The position numbers were made by a program, and so were the translations under genes. A stretch of DNA of 64,000 nucleotides, taken from positions 74,100,134 through 74,164,133 of the forward strand of contig NC_064435.1 in assembly GCF_023343835.1 (NCBI RefSeq), given 5' to 3'. This document shows, piece after piece, positions 63,102 to 64,000 of this stretch (positions are counted from its first letter, which is position 1; every line of letters begins with the position of its first letter). This DNA is from Lagopus muta. Its lineage: Eukaryota; Chordata; Aves; Galliformes; Phasianidae. Under the pieces are notes generated by a model. That model was given only the letters and a program-made list of their open reading frames with translations, was not told where the DNA came from and did no database searches.

Positions 63102-64000
63102 AGTTAGTTCATTATCTATAATTACTATGATTCATCTACCCTTTCATTTTTCCCTCTATCCTCCACACTTGTATTCACTAACACTAGTATTTATGTAAAA
63201 GCAGAACAATAATTAAGAGCTGGTGTATAAATACCACATAGACTTTGTACTAATTTTAGACTATAGATTTAAAGTATCTTTGAACATCTGCAGTCATAAT
63301 ATAAAACTGTCATCCTGATTCTATTTCTACTCTCTTTCAAAGAGTACCAATGTTATTTTCTTTCTTAAATGTACCTACTTGTAGAGGAAAAGACAATCAA
63401 TTACTTGTTTATCTATCTTCATTTTGGTTTTCATTCTTCACGGCCTTCTACTAAATAGTAAAATATTTTAGTGAAGAACTCTATCAAACTATATGTATAA
63501 CTAATTATACTAAATGTAAAATGCTGTATAATATACTTAATTTTCTTCACCAGTTTGAGTTTACTTTGTTTGCCATTTACATTTTTCTCATTCCTGCTTT
63601 TATTGAACATTACGTATGATACCATAGTAACTGTGTTCAGTACAATTAGAATTTTATCTTCATTACTTTCATTACAAGTTCAGACATCATACTAATTTGT
63701 ACTTCAAAAGAAATAAGAGTTTCTTTTACATTCACAATGGTATTATAGTTAAAATTGCCCACTTTGTATGGATCATTTCTATCTTATAGTTTCTTGCTGA
63801 TAACTTTACCAAAAAACCAAAAGCTGAGCGATGCACAACTGCTTCATTTAAATTCATTCTGATTGCATTCTTTAGACTTCTTCCTGTTTTAAATTTTGTC
63901 TTGTCTCTTTGCTTCTGATTAGCTAATATACTTTCTGTCCTCTCTTTAAGTAGTAAGTACTTATTACATGCATGTGTCTTTCTCCATACCACATGCAAAT
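63102..64000. other. Non-coding DNA
   Basis: I see no gene or recognisable repeat. Confidence 0.55.

Overview
The window looks like vertebrate, specifically avian and probably galliform (chicken-like), nuclear DNA. The evidence is the repeat content: many truncated CR1 LINE 3' ends, a short mariner copy of Galluhop type, an ERVL-like provirus remnant, and a solo LTR with the compact TATA/AATAAA layout of alpharetrovirus-like LTRs. The DNA is AT-rich throughout (estimated by eye, not computed). I find no bacterial-style genes, rRNA, tRNA or CRISPR array. I also find no host protein-coding gene that I can support. It reads as a gene desert or a very long intron on a macrochromosome.

Layout. 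1-4511: non-coding AT-rich DNA ending in a T36 tract. 4512-6038: a minus-strand ERVL-like element with a full 3' LTR, a polypurine tract, most of an integrase gene broken by one frameshift, and a 48-bp stub of the 5' LTR, all flanked by a 5-bp target duplication. 6044-18600: mostly unannotated, with one CR1 piece near 9.85-10.2 kb, two short perfect hairpins near 12 kb and an enhancer-like motif cluster near 17.2 kb. 18.6-20.3 kb: an 80-90-bp inverted repeat pair about 1.6 kb apart, enclosing two CR1 tails. 21.7-23.9 kb: the densest repeat cluster, with CR1 3' end, CR1 reverse-transcriptase remnant, another CR1 piece, an AT microsatellite and the deleted mariner. 24.6-25.2 kb: an AT-rich block that has kept unusually many CpGs. 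25.6-36.7 kb: plain DNA with homopolymers, including a C20 and a G18 tract about 130 bp apart. 36705-36937: the solo LTR with a 6-bp target duplication. 37-46.8 kb: mostly plain, with one CR1. 46.84-47.06 kb: a promoter-like block. 51.2-52.0, 54.9-55.1, 59.7-59.9 and 63.05-63.1 kb: further CR1 3' ends. 57.9-58.8 kb: a block resembling an old LTR.

No set of genes here works together. The functional content is parasitic: retroelements needing reverse transcriptase or integrase in trans, and a cut-and-paste transposon that has lost most of its transposase. The observations most worth following are the inverted repeat pair, the target-duplication-bounded ERVL deletion derivative, the solo LTR and the CpG-retaining block. 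I did not find a convincing undescribed biological system.
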